The notes under the pieces were generated by a model that saw only the letters and a list, made by a program, of their open reading frames with translations, was not told the origin of the DNA and did not search any database. The translations under genes and the position numbers were made by a program. This document shows, one piece after another, positions 44,741 through 57,158 of a stretch of 64,000 nt of DNA (positions are counted from its first letter, which is position 1; each line of letters starts with the position of its first letter). The stretch is from Methylomonas sp. (GTDB lineage Bacteria > Pseudomonadota > Gammaproteobacteria > Methylococcales > Methylomonadaceae), in assembly GCA_002928965.1 (NCBI GenBank), contig PERU01000012.1, forward strand, positions 37,560 through 101,559, read 5' to 3'.

Positions 44741-45868
44741 TCAAATTGATGGTTTCCCTGCGATCTGCACAGCCTGCTCTATTTCTGTAAAGCTGTTATA
44801 AAAATGCGGCGAGAAGCGAATGCCGCCACCCCGAAGGGCACAGATCACGCCATTATGTTGTAGATGTCTATATAAAGTAGCGTTGTCGATTGTTTTATGC
44901 TTAAACACCACAATACCGGATTTGAGTGGACTTGGCCTGTTACACAAAAGCTCCAACTGTTGATAGTCGTTAATGATGGTTTTTAAAAAATCACTGCGTT
45001 CAATGACCTGTTTTTCAATGCTAGTCATGCCGGTTTCCAATAGCAACGACAGGCTGGCGGAGAGGGCGTGAATGCCCAGCATATTCGGGCTGCCGCATTC
45101 AAAGCGTTGGGCGCCGGGGTGAATTTCCCAGGGTTTGTTTTCGTAATTGTGGGTATCTTTCAGCATATGCCAGCCGTACTGGGTGAGCTTGAGTTTTTCT
45201 CTGGCAGTAGCGCTGGAATAAAACACCCCCAAACCTTCCGGACCGAATAGCCATTTGTGGCCGTCGGCCATCACAAAATCGGCATGATAGGCTTGTACAT
45301 CAAATTGCACCGCACCCAGGCTTTGAATGGCGTCGATGCAAAACAAAATTTCGCGTTGTTTACAAAACTCGCCGATGCGTTGTAAATCCAGTCGCAAGCC
45401 GCTAGCAAACTGGATGGAACTGATGGTCAACAGACGAGTATCCGCATCGACCAAGGCAAATAAGGCATCTTCCGGGGTGTCGGCGCTGTCAAGATGGGCT
45501 TGTCGAAATTCAACGCCTTGAGTCGCCAAAGATTGCCAAGGCAAGCGGTTGGACGGAAATTCCTGATCGCTGGATACGATATTGTCGCCGGCTTGCCAAT
45601 TCAATCCATAAGCCACAAAAGACAAGGCTTCCGACGTGTTTTTAACCAGTGCAATATCGTCAGTGTCGGGCGCGTTAAGCAAGGTTTTGAATTGCTGGCG
45701 CAGCTCGGTTTCCTTTTTTAGCCAGTCCAGATAATAGTGCGAACCAAAGCGGGCATTTTGTTCTGCAAACGCGATTACCGCATCGCGGGTGCGTTGCGGC
45801 CACGGCGCTACTGCGGCATGGTTGAGATAAATCAGCTCATCAGTGAGTGGAAATTCCGGGTGTTTCAT
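44741..45868 (-). CDS. Class V aminotransferase-family PLP enzyme
   Basis: A 375-aa fold-type I enzyme related to cysteine desulfurases and isopenicillin-N epimerase-like proteins. MKHPEFPLTDELIYLNHAAV APWP is the start; D in CIDAIQSLGAV and the PLP lysine in MADGHKWLFGPEGLGVFY are clear. No cysteine loop typical of IscS/SufS active sites is seen, so a specific substrate cannot be named. It is divergent from hrcA; a shared 134-bp spacer holds the hrcA control region. Confidence 0.87.
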   Translation of the reverse strand: MKHPEFPLTDELIYLNHAAVAPWPQRTRDAVIAFAEQNARFGSHYYLDWLKKETELRQQFKTLLNAPDTDDIALVKNTSEALSFVAYGLNWQAGDNIVSSDQEFPSNRLPWQSLATQGVEFRQAHLDSADTPEDALFALVDADTRLLTISSIQFASGLRLDLQRIGEFCKQREILFCIDAIQSLGAVQFDVQAYHADFVMADGHKWLFGPEGLGVFYSSATAREKLKLTQYGWHMLKDTHNYENKPWEIHPGAQRFECGSPNMLGIHALSASLSLLLETGMTSIEKQVIERSDFLKTIINDYQQLELLCNRPSPLKSGIVVFKHKTIDNATLYRHLQHNGVICALRGGGIRFSPHFYNSFTEIEQAVQIAGKPSI

Positions 45869-45922
45869 GATCAGTTAACGCGTTTGTGGCTAGATGCACA
45901 GCAAACCAGAAAATACTGGTAG

Positions 45923-45981
45923 TTGACAAGGGTTTTTCTAACTGATAGTTTTTGCTGGCACTCTCTTGTTTAGAGTGCTAA
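45923..45981 (+). promoter_or_regulatory. hrcA promoter with CIRCE operator
   Basis: TTGACA (45923-45928) and a weak TAGTTT 17 nt later. CIRCE is at 45955-45981: CTGGCACTC, 9-nt spacer, GAGTGCTAA, differing from the consensus TTAGCACTC-N9-GAGTGCTAA only in the first two or three bases. HrcA binds this element and represses the downstream heat-shock genes. Confidence 0.85.
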
Positions 45982-46002
45982 CAGACAGCTTTAGGTGGCG
46001 GT

Positions 46003-47043
46003 GTGGCAAGCAATCAGGATTTAAACGAAAGATCGCTCTACTTACTTAAATCATTGGTGGAGCGATACATCCACGATGGTCAACCCGTTGGGTCGCGTGC
46101 GTTGTCCAAAGATCCAAACCTTAAGCTAAGTCCGGCTACCATCCGTAATGTTATGGCCGATCTGGAAGACATGGGGCTGATACATTCTCCGCATACCTCA
46201 GCCGGTCGGGTGCCTACGGTCAGCGGCTATCGCTTGTTTGTGAACAGTTTGTTGACGGTCAAGCCTTTGGAATCGCGGGAACTGGATCAGTTACAAAGCA
46301 GTTTGCTGACTGAATCTGATGGGCCGGGTGAGGTGTTGAGCAAAGCCTCCCGCTTGCTATCGGATGTTACCCAAATGGCAGGCGTAGTGACCTTGCCACG
46401 TCGGGAAACCATTGCTTTGCGACACATCGAATTTTTGCCGATGTCCAATACCCGAATCTTGGTGATTTTTGTCACCGATGATCAGGATGTGCATAACAAG
46501 ATTATCCATACCGATCGGCTATACAGCCCGGCGGAATTACAGCAGGCGGCCAATTATCTGAATTCAATGTATGCCGGTCGCAGTCTTTCCCGGATACGCG
46601 AATCGATTTTGCTGGATATGGAGCAGAATCGCGCCCAAGTCAATCAGGGCATGATCGATGCCGTGACCATGGCGCAACAGACTTTTGCCCAGCAGCCCAA
46701 GGATGATTATGTGCTGACAGGAGAAACCAATTTGATGGGTTTTTCGGAGTTATCCGACATGGAGCGCTTGAAACAGCTTTTTGAAGCATTCAGCCAGAAA
46801 CGCGGCGTGATTCATTTGCTGGATCAATGCCTGCAGGCTGAAGGCGTACAGATTTTTATCGGCGAGGAATCGGGCTATCGGGCTTTTGACCATTGCAGTC
46901 TGGTGACCTCGTCTTATTCCATCAATGACGAAGTGGTGGGGGTATTGGGCGTGATCGGCCCCACCCGGATGGCCTATGAAAAGGTCATTCCCTTCGTGGA
47001 TGTGACGGCAAAATTATTGGGCGCGGCCTTGAATAGCAAATAA
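46003..47043 (+). CDS. hrcA: Heat-inducible transcription repressor HrcA
   Basis: A 346-aa repressor with an N-terminal winged helix (RSLYLLKSLVERYIHDGQPV GSRAL, LSPATIRNVMADLEDMGLI) and the HrcA GAF-like core (HTSAGRVPTVSGYRLFVNSL, then GVIGPTRMAYEKVIPFVD). It starts with GTG 46003 behind TAGGTGG. CIRCE directly upstream implies autoregulation. First gene of hrcA-grpE-dnaK-dnaJ. Confidence 0.96.
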   Translation: MASNQDLNERSLYLLKSLVERYIHDGQPVGSRALSKDPNLKLSPATIRNVMADLEDMGLIHSPHTSAGRVPTVSGYRLFVNSLLTVKPLESRELDQLQSSLLTESDGPGEVLSKASRLLSDVTQMAGVVTLPRRETIALRHIEFLPMSNTRILVIFVTDDQDVHNKIIHTDRLYSPAELQQAANYLNSMYAGRSLSRIRESILLDMEQNRAQVNQGMIDAVTMAQQTFAQQPKDDYVLTGETNLMGFSELSDMERLKQLFEAFSQKRGVIHLLDQCLQAEGVQIFIGEESGYRAFDHCSLVTSSYSINDEVVGVLGVIGPTRMAYEKVIPFVDVTAKLLGAALNSK

Positions 47044-47093
47044 TCGCCCTTATCGTATTACGGAACTTAAAAATACAAACTTTGGAGTGAATT

Positions 47094-47741
47094 ATGAGTC
47101 ATCAGCAATCAAGCCACGAGCAGAAATCAGATAGTGATTTAATCGCTGAAGTGCTTGAGCAAACCAGTGAGGCATTTGCCGAACAAACCGAAGCAGAAAA
47201 TGAAGCAGTGCCTGCCGTTGAAGAAATCAGTATCGAAGCTTTGCAAGCGCAATTGGACGAAGCTCAACAGCAAGCGGCAGCCAATCTGGATAAAGCCATT
47301 CGCACCATGGCTGAAATGGACAATCTGAAAAAACGTGTGCAAAAAGATCTGGATGATGAGCGTAAATACGGACTGGCCAAATTTGCAAAAGAATTGTTGA
47401 GTGTGCTGGATAGTTTGGAATTGGGTATTCAGGCAGCCACTGGCGATAGCCCGGAAATCACCAAATTGCGGGAAGGCAGCGAGTTGACCATCAAGCAGTT
47501 TGAATCGGTATTTAATAAATTCAATATAGAAACAGTCGATCCAGTCGGTCAGGCGTTTAACCCGGAATTACACCAAGCCATGGTCATGCAGCCCAGTTCG
47601 ACAGTGCCACCTAATCACGTCATTACGGTATTCCAAAAAGGCTATGTCATGAATGGTCGTTTACTGCGCCCAGCCATGGTGGTGGTCGCCAAAGCCGAAG
47701 ATAAACCGGCCGGCGATGCAAAAATTGATGAGCAGGCTTGA
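47094..47741 (+). CDS. grpE: Nucleotide exchange factor GrpE
   Basis: A 215-aa DnaK co-chaperone. An acidic N-terminal tail (about 1-50) precedes the dimerising helix (DEAQQQAAANLDKAIRTMAE MDNLKKRVQKDLDDERKYG) and the C-terminal beta domain (NPELHQAMVMQPS, GYVMNGRLLRPAMVVVAK). A GGAG ribosome site precedes ATG 47094. 50 bp after hrcA. Confidence 0.96.
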   Translation: MSHQQSSHEQKSDSDLIAEVLEQTSEAFAEQTEAENEAVPAVEEISIEALQAQLDEAQQQAAANLDKAIRTMAEMDNLKKRVQKDLDDERKYGLAKFAKELLSVLDSLELGIQAATGDSPEITKLREGSELTIKQFESVFNKFNIETVDPVGQAFNPELHQAMVMQPSSTVPPNHVITVFQKGYVMNGRLLRPAMVVVAKAEDKPAGDAKIDEQA

Positions 47742-47812
47742 AATTAAAACTATCAACCGCATATCGCTAACAACTTTTTAATTTATAACAATTTCAAGTC
47801 TGGAGAAATTCA

Positions 47813-49741
47813 ATGGCTAAAATGATCGGCATCGATTTAGGCACCACCAATTCCTGCGTGGCCGTACTGGAAAACGGCACAGCTCGGGTTATCGAAAACA
47901 GCGAAGGCGCACGCACTACACCGTCCATTATCGCTTTCACCAATGACAACGAAGTGTTGGTCGGTCAGTCTGCAAAACGTCAGGCGGTCACCAACCCTGA
48001 AAACACCTTGTTCGCGATCAAACGTTTGATTGGTCGCCGTTTTAAAGAAGACGCGGTGCAAAAAGACATCAAAATGGTGCCTTACAAAATCATGGAAGCC
48101 AACAACGGCGATGCTTGGGTGGAGTGTCATGGTAAAAAAATGGCGCCGCCGGAAGTATCCTCTCGCGTGTTGATGAAGTTGAAAAAAGACGCCGAAGCGT
48201 TTTTGGGTGAAGAAGTGACCGAAGCAGTTATTACTGTCCCGGCGTACTTCAATGACTCACAACGTCAAGCCACTAAAGACGCGGGCCGTATTGCTGGTTT
48301 GGATGTGAAACGTATCATCAACGAGCCAACTGCCGCGGCACTGGCATTCGGCATGGACAAACCCAAAGGCGATACCACCATCGCGGTTTATGACCTGGGT
48401 GGCGGTACGTTTGATATTTCCATCATTGAAATTGCTGAAATCGAAGGCGAACACCAATTCGAAGTATTGGCCACCAACGGCGATACCTTCCTGGGCGGTG
48501 AAGATTTCGACTTGCGCATCATCGATTTTCTGGCGGGTGAATTCAAACGCGATAGTGGCATTGATTTACACAACGACCCACTCGCTTTGCAACGTTTGAA
48601 AGAAGCAGCAGAAAAAGCCAAAATCGAATTGTCGTCTTCTGAACAAACCGATATCAATCTGCCGTACATTACTGCAGATGCATCTGGCCCGAAACATTTA
48701 AACGTCAAATTGACTCGCGCCAAATTGGAGTCGTTGGTTGACGAATTGATCGAAAGAACCAAAGGCCCTTGCCTGCAAGCGATTAAAGACGCCGGTATTT
48801 CGACATCTAAAATAAACGATGTAATTTTGGTCGGTGGTCAAAGCCGTATGCCGAAAGTACAAGCGTTTGTTAAAGAACTGTTTGGCAAAGAGCCTCGTAA
48901 AGACGTGAACCCTGATGAAGCTGTTGCGTTGGGCGCTGCGATTCAAGCGGGCGTTTTAGGTGGCGACGTTAAAGACGTGTTGTTGCTGGACGTTACACCG
49001 CTGTCTTTGGGGATCGAAACCATGGGCGGCGTAATGACCAAGTTGATCGAGAAAAACACCACCATTCCGACCAATGCGTCGCAAGTGTTCTCGACCGCCG
49101 AAGACAACCAAACCGCTGTTACAGTGCATGTGTTGCAAGGCGAGCGTGAAGTGGCTTCTGGCAATAAATCACTGGGTCGTTTTGACTTGCAGGATATTCC
49201 ACCGGCACCGCGCGGCATTCCGCAAATCGAAGTGTCGTTTGATATTGATGCCAACGGCATTTTGAACGTATCGGCTAAAGATAAAGCCACCGGCAAAAAA
49301 CAATCGATCATCATCAAGGCATCCAGCGGCTTGTCGGATGATGAGGTTGAACGCATGGTCAGAGATGCGGAGTTGCATGCCGATGAGGACCGTAAATTAA
49401 AAGAGCTGGTGACTGCCCGTAACTCCGCTGAAGGTATGATTCATGCTACCGAGAAAGCCATGAAAGAACTGGGCGATCAAGTCAGCAGTGATGAGAAATC
49501 AGCGATTGAATCAGCCATCAGTGATTTGCATGCAGTCATCAAAGGCGACGACAAAGACGCCATTGAAGCCAAAACCAATGCTTTGACTGAACTGTCCGGT
49601 AAACTTGCAGAACGGGTTTACGCGCAGAAAGGTGGTGAAGCAGGTGCTGGTGAGTCGCATGCAGCTGGCGGCCAACAACAAGCCGAGCCCGATCATGACG
49701 TGGTCGATGCGGAGTTTGAAGAAGTTAAAGACGACAAATAA
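47813..49741 (+). CDS. dnaK: Chaperone protein DnaK (Hsp70)
   Basis: A 642-aa Hsp70. ATPase motifs [30 protein letters not shown] and [14 protein letters not shown], linker [19 protein letters not shown] and the C-terminal EEVKDDK tail are canonical. It works with GrpE and DnaJ. 71 bp separate it from grpE. Two hairpins follow before dnaJ. Confidence 0.98.
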   Translation: MAKMIGIDLGTTNSCVAVLENGTARVIENSEGARTTPSIIAFTNDNEVLVGQSAKRQAVTNPENTLFAIKRLIGRRFKEDAVQKDIKMVPYKIMEANNGDAWVECHGKKMAPPEVSSRVLMKLKKDAEAFLGEEVTEAVITVPAYFNDSQRQATKDAGRIAGLDVKRIINEPTAAALAFGMDKPKGDTTIAVYDLGGGTFDISIIEIAEIEGEHQFEVLATNGDTFLGGEDFDLRIIDFLAGEFKRDSGIDLHNDPLALQRLKEAAEKAKIELSSSEQTDINLPYITADASGPKHLNVKLTRAKLESLVDELIERTKGPCLQAIKDAGISTSKINDVILVGGQSRMPKVQAFVKELFGKEPRKDVNPDEAVALGAAIQAGVLGGDVKDVLLLDVTPLSLGIETMGGVMTKLIEKNTTIPTNASQVFSTAEDNQTAVTVHVLQGEREVASGNKSLGRFDLQDIPPAPRGIPQIEVSFDIDANGILNVSAKDKATGKKQSIIIKASSGLSDDEVERMVRDAELHADEDRKLKELVTARNSAEGMIHATEKAMKELGDQVSSDEKSAIESAISDLHAVIKGDDKDAIEAKTNALTELSGKLAERVYAQKGGEAGAGESHAAGGQQQAEPDHDVVDAEFEEVKDDK

Positions 49742-49839
49742 AACGTTATCGGGTAACCTCCCTGTATCTGGGGAGGGAACTGACGGTAATTTCAGTGTAC
49801 TGATTTACGCCGATTTCCTTAATTCAACACCTACTATAG

Positions 49840-49866
49840 CTGTCAGTTTGCGCTGACGGTTTTTTT
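49840..49866 (+). terminator. Terminator-like hairpin immediately before dnaJ
   Basis: CTGTCAG / CTGACGG stem (49840-49846, 49853-49859; one G-T pair), TTTGCG loop and a 7-T run to 49866. The dnaJ ATG is only 6 nt further, leaving no Shine-Dalgarno. A second hairpin, CCTCCC/GGGAGG, lies at about 49757-49776. It could attenuate or thermally gate dnaJ. Confidence 0.75.
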
Positions 49867-49872
49867 CTTGTT

Positions 49873-51018
49873 ATGGCAAAAGAAGATTTTTACAAACTGC
49901 TGGAAGTTGATCGCAACGCCAGCGAAGCCGAGATTAAGAAAAGCTATCGCAAGATGGCGATGAAATTTCATCCGGACAGAAACAAGGATAATCCTGAAGA
50001 AGCCGAGAAGAAATTCAAGCTGATCAAGGAAGCCTACGAAGTGCTCTCCGATCCGAAAAAACGCTCAGCGTATGACCAATTTGGTCATGCCGGCGTTGAT
50101 CCGTCTATGGGCGGTCGTGGCGGTTTTGGTGGTGGGGCGGAAAGTTTCAGCGACATTTTCGGCGATGTGTTCGGGGATATTTTTGGTGGCGCGGGTGGTG
50201 GGCGTCAGCAACGCAGCAACGTGCAGCGTGGCGCGGATTTACGCTACAACCTGGAATTGACGCTGGAAGAAGCGGTTGGCGGTACCGAAGCGGTGGTTAA
50301 AGTGCCGGTGTTGGTGGCTTGTGGTGAATGTAACGGTTCCGGCGCCAAAAAAGGCAGTAGTCCTGTAACCTGTAGCACTTGCCACGGTCACGGTCAGGTC
50401 AGGATGCAGCAGGGTTTTTTCTCGGTGCAGCAAACTTGTCCAACCTGTCGCGGTACTGGCAAACAAATCAAAGATCCATGTCCAAAATGTTATGGTCAAG
50501 GCCGGGTACAGGAAACCAAAACCCTGAATGTCAAAGTACCGCCCGGCGTTGATACTGGTGACCGCATCCGTTTGGCGGGCGAGGGCGAAGCTGGCTTGAA
50601 TGGTGGTCCATCCGGTGATTTGTACGTACAAGTGCAAGTCAAGGATCACGCCATCTTTACCCGTGATGGCGCTAATCTGTACTGCGAGGTGCCAATCAGT
50701 TTCCCAACGGCTTGTTTAGGGGGTGAGTTGGAAGTGCCTACTTTGGATGGCAAAGTCAAATTGAAAATTCCTGCCGAAACTCAAACAGGCAAGTTGTTCC
50801 GTTTACGGGGTAAGGGTGTGAAGCCGGTTCGAGGCGGTTCGATTGGCGATTTGCTCTGTCGGGTACAAATTGAAACGCCGGTGAGATTGACCAAAGAACA
50901 GCAAGCCTTAGTCGAACAATTACAGGCTTCATTGAGTGGCGGCGGTAAGCAACATAGCCCCCAAGAGCATGGCTGGATAGACGGCGTGAAGAGCTTTTTT
51001 GACAAATTGACAGGATAA
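49873..51018 (+). CDS. dnaJ: Chaperone protein DnaJ (Hsp40)
   Basis: A 381-aa type I J protein: J domain with HPD ([12 protein letters not shown]), Gly/Phe-rich linker, four CxxCxGxG repeats ([32 protein letters not shown]) and the C-terminal substrate domains. It stimulates DnaK ATPase. The start [12 protein letters not shown] is the family start, although no ribosome site precedes it (TTTTTTTCTTGTT). dapB follows 3 bp later. Confidence 0.97.
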   Translation: MAKEDFYKLLEVDRNASEAEIKKSYRKMAMKFHPDRNKDNPEEAEKKFKLIKEAYEVLSDPKKRSAYDQFGHAGVDPSMGGRGGFGGGAESFSDIFGDVFGDIFGGAGGGRQQRSNVQRGADLRYNLELTLEEAVGGTEAVVKVPVLVACGECNGSGAKKGSSPVTCSTCHGHGQVRMQQGFFSVQQTCPTCRGTGKQIKDPCPKCYGQGRVQETKTLNVKVPPGVDTGDRIRLAGEGEAGLNGGPSGDLYVQVQVKDHAIFTRDGANLYCEVPISFPTACLGGELEVPTLDGKVKLKIPAETQTGKLFRLRGKGVKPVRGGSIGDLLCRVQIETPVRLTKEQQALVEQLQASLSGGGKQHSPQEHGWIDGVKSFFDKLTG

Positions 51019-51831
<813 letters not shown>

Positions 51832-51935
51832 TGACCAAATCCCCATAATTTCGTAAAATCGTTCAAATTTTTACTCTTTCGGAACGGGATTAGTCGTCAG
51901 GCTTATCCCGTTTTCTACATCTAAGGTGGTCAATC

Positions 51936-53069
51936 TTGAATAAACCTGCACTACTGGTATTGGAAGACGGAACCGAGTTTAACGGCATCTCTATCGGTGC
52001 TGACGGTTGTTCCGTGGGGGAAGTGGTTTTTAATACGGCATTGACCGGCTATCAGGAAATACTCAGCGACCCTTCCTACGCAAAGCAAATTGTCACGTTG
52101 ACCTACCCACATATCGGTAATGTCGGTACTAATCCTGAGGATGATGAATCAACTGGCGTATTTGCCAGTGGCTTGGTGGTGCGGGACTTGCCTTTATTGG
52201 CCAGTAGCTGGCGGATGCAAAAGACCTTGCCGGAATATTTACGCGAGCACGGCGTAGTAGCAATTGCCGATATTGATACTCGCAAGTTAACACGAATATT
52301 GCGGGATAAAGGTGCACAGCGAGGCTGCATCATGGCGGGTGAAAGTGCTGATGTTGAACTGGCCAAGCGGGCAATTGACAGTTTTCCTGGCTTGCAAGGC
52401 ATGGATTTAGCCAAAGAAGTGACTACCGCTTCGAGTTATGAATGGACTGAAAATGTTTGGCAATTGGGCGAGGGTCATGCTAATGCCGCTAATGCCCAAA
52501 AGCATGTGGTGGCTTTTGACTTTGGCGTCAAGCGCAATATTTTGCGGTTGTTGGTCAATCGTGGCTGTCGAGTGACTGTCGTGCCTGCCACAACAACAGC
52601 AGAACAGGTTTTGGCCATGAATCCCGATGGGGTGTTTTTATCCAACGGTCCCGGCGATCCAGAACCTTGCACCTACGCCATTGCAGCGATCAAAACCATT
52701 TTGGAGCAAAAAGTTCCGGTATTCGGCATTTGTTTGGGACATCAATTATTGGCTTTAGCCAGTGGTGCCAAAACAGAGAAAATGAAATTTGGTCACCACG
52801 GTGCGAATCATCCTGTCCAGGAGTTGGCGACCGGTCGAGTAATGATCAGCAGTCAAAACCACGGTTTCGCTGTTAGCGCAGACAGTTTACCGGCCAACCT
52901 CAAGGCTACTTACAAATCGCTGTTCGACGGCAGTCTGCAGGGTATTGCCCGCACTGATGTGCCGGCTTTTAGCTTTCAAGGTCATCCGGAAGCCAGCCCA
53001 GGTCCGCATGATGTCGAGGCCTTGTTTGATGATTTCATGGTGCTGATGAGTCAGCCCCGTTCAGCTTAA
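51936..53069 (+). CDS. carA: Carbamoyl-phosphate synthase small (glutaminase) subunit
   Basis: A 377-aa amidotransferase that releases ammonia from glutamine for CarB. Class I triad: C266 ([11 protein letters not shown]), H350 and E352 (GHPEASPGP). It starts at TTG 51936 with AAGGTGG 6 nt upstream; no better ATG exists. The 104-bp dapB-carA gap contains no clear attenuator. Confidence 0.97.
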   Translation: MNKPALLVLEDGTEFNGISIGADGCSVGEVVFNTALTGYQEILSDPSYAKQIVTLTYPHIGNVGTNPEDDESTGVFASGLVVRDLPLLASSWRMQKTLPEYLREHGVVAIADIDTRKLTRILRDKGAQRGCIMAGESADVELAKRAIDSFPGLQGMDLAKEVTTASSYEWTENVWQLGEGHANAANAQKHVVAFDFGVKRNILRLLVNRGCRVTVVPATTTAEQVLAMNPDGVFLSNGPGDPEPCTYAIAAIKTILEQKVPVFGICLGHQLLALASGAKTEKMKFGHHGANHPVQELATGRVMISSQNHGFAVSADSLPANLKATYKSLFDGSLQGIARTDVPAFSFQGHPEASPGPHDVEALFDDFMVLMSQPRSA

Positions 53070-53084
53070 GTGTTATAGAGTCCT

Positions 53085-56000
53085 ATGCCAAAAAGAACCG
53101 ACATAAAATCGATTTTATTACTGGGTGCCGGGCCGATCGTGATTGGTCAGGCTTGTGAATTCGATTACTCAGGCACGCAAGCTTGTAAAGCTTTGCGCGA
53201 AGAAGGTTATCGGGTCATTTTAGTGAACTCCAATCCTGCCACCATCATGACCGATCCGGACATGGCGGATGCCATTTACATCGAGCCTATCGATTGGCAA
53301 ACAGTCGAAAAAATCATTGAAAAAGAGCGTCCTGATGCAGTACTGCCAACCATGGGCGGACAAACTGCGCTGAACTGTGCCTTGGCACTGGATAAGCATG
53401 GTGTACTGGAAAAATACGGCGTCGAAATGATAGGCGCGACCAAAGAAGCCATCAATATGGCCGAGGATCGTGCCCTGTTCAATGAAGCGATGGCTCGGAT
53501 TGGTCTGGAAGTGTCCAAAGCCAAAGTCGCACACAATATGGAAGAAGCCTTTGCTGCCCAGGAAGAAGTCGGCTATCCCACTGTGGTCAGACCATCATTT
53601 ACCATGGGCGGCAGCGGCGGCGGGATTGCTTACAACCGTGAAGAATTTATCGAGATATGCGAGCGAGGCTTGTATTTGTCGCCAACCAGCGAACTGTTGA
53701 TTGAAGAATCGATTCTGGGCTGGAAAGAATTCGAAATGGAAGTGGTGCGGGATTCCAAAGACAACTGCATCATTATCTGCTCAATCGAAAACTTCGATCC
53801 GATGGGTGTGCATACCGGTGACTCGATTACTGTCGCACCAGCTCAAACCCTTACTGATAAGGAATACCAAATTTTACGGAATGCCTCCTTGGCGGTATTG
53901 CGGGAAATCGGTGTTGATACCGGCGGATCGAATGTGCAGTTTGCCATCAATCCGGACAATGGTCGCTTGATCGTCATTGAGATGAATCCAAGGGTATCGC
54001 GTTCGTCAGCGCTAGCGTCTAAAGCCACAGGTTTCCCCATCGCCAAAGTGGCAGCCAAACTGGCGGTAGGCTTCACGCTGGATGAATTGCGCAACGAGAT
54101 AACAGGCGGAAAAACACCGGCTTCTTTCGAACCCAGTATTGATTATGTGGTTACCAAGGTACCGCGTTTCGCCTTCGAGAAATTCCCTCAAGCCAACGAC
54201 AGACTGACCACGCAGATGAAGTCGGTCGGCGAGGTCATGGCGATTGGTCGAACATTTCAGGAGTCCTTGCAAAAAGCCTTACGCGGCTTGGAAGTGGGTG
54301 TGGATGGTCTGGATGAAATCGTCGATATGGCTGATGAAAATGCGGAAGACGTTATTTTGCGTGAATTGCGTTACCCAGGGCCTGAGCGGTTATGGTATCT
54401 GGCGGATGCTTTTCGCAGTAATTTGAGTTTTGAGGAGATTCATCAAGCCTCAAAAATTGATCCATGGTTTTTGGCGCAGGTTGCCGATCTGATTGCCACC
54501 GAAAAGACCTTGTCCACCAAAACCCTGTCAACGCTGGAACCCGGTGAATTGTTAAGGCTGAAGCGTAAAGGTTTTTCGGATAGACGCTTGGCAAAGCTGC
54601 TGGAAACCAAAGAATCCGAAGTTCGCAATGTTCGACATAAGAAAGGCATACGCCCGGTTTACAAACGTATCGATTCTTGTGCTGCAGAATTTGTGTCCGA
54701 TACCGCCTATTTGTATTCAACTTATGAACAAGAATGCGAGGCTAATCCATCCGATAAAGAAAAAATCATTATCCTGGGCGGAGGTCCAAACCGTATTGGC
54801 CAAGGTATCGAATTTGATTATTGCTGCGTGCATGCCGCTTTGGCATTGCGTGAAGACGGTTACGAAACCATCATGGTCAATTGTAATCCGGAAACTGTTT
54901 CTACCGATTTTGATACTTCGGACAGATTGTATTTCGAACCTTTGACGCTGGAAGATGTACTGGAAATTATCGATCTGGAAAAACCTAAAGGGGTCATCGT
55001 CCAATACGGTGGACAAACCCCGCTGAAATTGGCTAGGGCCTTGGAAGCAGCTGGTGCACCTATTATTGGTACGTCTCCGGATTCCATCGATTTGGCAGAG
55101 GATCGCGAACGGTTCCAGAAATTATTGGAGCGCTTAAATCTGAAGCAGCCACCCAATGCTACGGCGCGTTCTGTCGAACAGGCAGTTAATTCGGCAAAAG
55201 ATCTGGGCTATCCATTGGTAGTACGTCCTTCCTATGTATTGGGCGGCCGCGCCATGGAAATTGTATTCAACGAAGACGGTCTGCGCCGTTATATGAAAGA
55301 AGCGGTGACCGTGTCTAACGATTCGCCAGTCTTGCTGGATCGCTTCCTGGATGATGCTGTCGAAATGGACGTCGATGCGATTTACGACGGCGAGACCGTA
55401 CTGATTGGTGGCTTGATGGAGCATATCGAGCAAGCCGGCGTGCATTCGGGTGACTCGGCCTGCTCGATTCCGCCTTATGATTTGCCGGTTCATCTGCAAG
55501 ATCAATTGCGTGCTCAAGTGGCAAAAATGGCCGAAGCATTGGGCGTGCGTGGCTTGATGAACACCCAGTTTGCCATTCAGGGCGAAACCATTTATGTGTT
55601 GGAAGTCAATCCACGTGCCTCGCGGACAGCGCCCTTTGTTTCCAAAGCAACGGGGTATCCGCTGGCGAAAATAGCCGCACGTTGCATGGTTGGTAAGTCT
55701 TTGATAGAACAAGGTATTACTGAAGAACGTATCCCGGAATATTTTTCGGTAAAAGAAGCGGTTTTCCCGTTTATCAAATTCCCTGGGGTAGACCCTTTGT
55801 TAGGGCCGGAAATGAAGTCCACTGGTGAAGTGATGGGTGTTGGTAAAACCTTTGGCGAAGCCTTTGCCAAGTCGCAACGTGCATCGGGTGTGGATTTGAG
55901 TCAAAGCGGCAAGGTGTTGATCAGTATTCGCGATGCGGATAAACCCAAATTACCGGATTTGGCGAAAATGCTGATTGAGAAAAACTATGAGATCGTCGCA

Positions 56001-56306
56001 ACTCGAGGTACTGCAAAAGTCTTGAAACAAGCCGGTATTGCCTGCCAAGAAATTTATAAAGTCAATGAAGGTCGACCCAATACGGTGGATATGATCAAAA
56101 ATGGTGAGATCCAGTTGATCGTCAATACTACCGAAGGCGTTAAAGCCGTAGCGGATTCGTTCACTATGCGTCGAGAAGCTTTACAGCGTAAAGTGACTTA
56201 TTACACGACTATGGCGGGTGCACGAGCCGCTTGCTATGCTTTAGGTGAATTGTCTGCGGGCTCTGTAAACTGCCTGCAGGATTTGCATAAAACCTTTAAA
56301 GGTTGA
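53085..56306 (+). CDS. carB: Carbamoyl-phosphate synthase large subunit
   Basis: A 1073-aa enzyme with two homologous ATP-grasp halves: [20 protein letters not shown] at the first, [20 protein letters not shown] at the second, and a C-terminal MGS allosteric domain (about 935-1073). It makes carbamoyl phosphate for pyrimidine and arginine synthesis. It begins 15 bp after carA; length equals the E. coli enzyme. Confidence 0.98.
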   Translation: MPKRTDIKSILLLGAGPIVIGQACEFDYSGTQACKALREEGYRVILVNSNPATIMTDPDMADAIYIEPIDWQTVEKIIEKERPDAVLPTMGGQTALNCALALDKHGVLEKYGVEMIGATKEAINMAEDRALFNEAMARIGLEVSKAKVAHNMEEAFAAQEEVGYPTVVRPSFTMGGSGGGIAYNREEFIEICERGLYLSPTSELLIEESILGWKEFEMEVVRDSKDNCIIICSIENFDPMGVHTGDSITVAPAQTLTDKEYQILRNASLAVLREIGVDTGGSNVQFAINPDNGRLIVIEMNPRVSRSSALASKATGFPIAKVAAKLAVGFTLDELRNEITGGKTPASFEPSIDYVVTKVPRFAFEKFPQANDRLTTQMKSVGEVMAIGRTFQESLQKALRGLEVGVDGLDEIVDMADENAEDVILRELRYPGPERLWYLADAFRSNLSFEEIHQASKIDPWFLAQVADLIATEKTLSTKTLSTLEPGELLRLKRKGFSDRRLAKLLETKESEVRNVRHKKGIRPVYKRIDSCAAEFVSDTAYLYSTYEQECEANPSDKEKIIILGGGPNRIGQGIEFDYCCVHAALALREDGYETIMVNCNPETVSTDFDTSDRLYFEPLTLEDVLEIIDLEKPKGVIVQYGGQTPLKLARALEAAGAPIIGTSPDSIDLAEDRERFQKLLERLNLKQPPNATARSVEQAVNSAKDLGYPLVVRPSYVLGGRAMEIVFNEDGLRRYMKEAVTVSNDSPVLLDRFLDDAVEMDVDAIYDGETVLIGGLMEHIEQAGVHSGDSACSIPPYDLPVHLQDQLRAQVAKMAEALGVRGLMNTQFAIQGETIYVLEVNPRASRTAPFVSKATGYPLAKIAARCMVGKSLIEQGITEERIPEYFSVKEAVFPFIKFPGVDPLLGPEMKSTGEVMGVGKTFGEAFAKSQRASGVDLSQSGKVLISIRDADKPKLPDLAKMLIEKNYEIVATRGTAKVLKQAGIACQEIYKVNEGRPNTVDMIKNGEIQLIVNTTEGVKAVADSFTMRREALQRKVTYYTTMAGARAACYALGELSAGSVNCLQDLHKTFKG

Positions 56307-56332
56307 GGTTGGAATGTTTTTAGGAGTTGTTC

Positions 56333-56809
56333 ATGAATAAAGTGCCCCTTACGGTGGCAGGCGCGAATAAATTGCGCGCCGAACTGGAAGAATTAAAAAC
56401 CGTTGTACGTCCTCGTATCATTCAGGCGATTTCCGATGCGCGAGAACATGGCGATTTGAAGGAAAATGCCGAGTATCATGCAGCCCGCGAACAGCAAAGT
56501 TTTGCAGAGGGCCGTATTGCCGAGATTGAAAGCAAATTGTCCAATGCCAATGTCATTGATGTCACCAAGACCGACGCTAATGGCAAAGTGGTATTTGGTG
56601 CAACCGTAAAAATCGAGGATTTGGATACTGGAAAAGAAGTGACTTATCAGATTGTTGGCGAAGATGAAGCAAACATCAAAGAGGGCAGAATCTCTGTGGG
56701 TTCACCGATTGCTCGAGCTTTGATAGGCAAGGAAGTTGAAGATGTGGTAACTGTTAAGGCCCCTGGGGGCAATATGGAATACGAGATTATCTCGGTTGAC
56801 TATATCTGA
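56333..56809 (+). CDS. greA: Transcription elongation factor GreA
   Basis: A 158-aa factor that rescues backtracked RNA polymerase. N-terminal coiled coil with the acidic tip ([23 protein letters not shown]) and C-terminal FKBP-like domain ([40 protein letters not shown]). ATG 56333 has AGGAG 6 nt upstream and is preferred to the TTG at 56327. Likely co-transcribed with carAB. Confidence 0.97.
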   Translation: MNKVPLTVAGANKLRAELEELKTVVRPRIIQAISDAREHGDLKENAEYHAAREQQSFAEGRIAEIESKLSNANVIDVTKTDANGKVVFGATVKIEDLDTGKEVTYQIVGEDEANIKEGRISVGSPIARALIGKEVEDVVTVKAPGGNMEYEIISVDYI

Positions 56810-56817
56810 AAACGAAA

Positions 56818-56850
56818 CAGGGAGGTTATGCCTCCCTGGTGTTATTTTTT
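56818..56850. terminator. Terminator between greA and yhbY
   Basis: CAGGGAGG / CCTCCCTG stem (56818-56825, 56831-56838), TTATG loop, then a T-rich run. It overlaps the 3' end of the convergent yhbY. Confidence 0.85.
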
Positions 56851-57108
56851 AGGATTTTTTCTAAAAAATACCGCGACTTGACCAATGGATTGTACTAACT
56901 CAGCCCGAGTGTCGGCAGATATTTGCTGTCTGATAATATTGCGTTCATCACGTTCGGCGCGGATTTTGACTTTGATCAATTCATGGGTATCCAGCGCCAG
57001 GTCTATTTCTTTCAATACAGCCGGGGTTAAGCCAGCTTGGCCTATCATCACAACCGGATTCAGTGGATGTGCCTGTGCCTTTAGTTTTTTCTTTTCAATA
57101 GAGTTCAC
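56842..57108 (-). CDS. yhbY: CRM-domain RNA-binding protein YhbY
   Basis: An 88-aa ribosome-assembly protein. KAQAHPLNPVVMIGQAGLTP, LDTHELIKVKIRAERDERN and FFRKNPKK match YhbY, which associates with pre-50S particles. It is divergent from rlmE with a 50-bp spacer, the usual arrangement. Confidence 0.95.
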   Translation of the reverse strand: MNSIEKKKLKAQAHPLNPVVMIGQAGLTPAVLKEIDLALDTHELIKVKIRAERDERNIIRQQISADTRAELVQSIGQVAVFFRKNPKK

Positions 57109-57158
57109 TCTGCTTCCTTTAGCTTAAAAATCAATGCAATTTTACACCAATCAAAACC

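Noticed and set aside
51832..51935. Pyrimidine or arginine leader/attenuator before carA
   Set aside because: No leader peptide, terminator hairpin or ARG-box pattern that I could defend.
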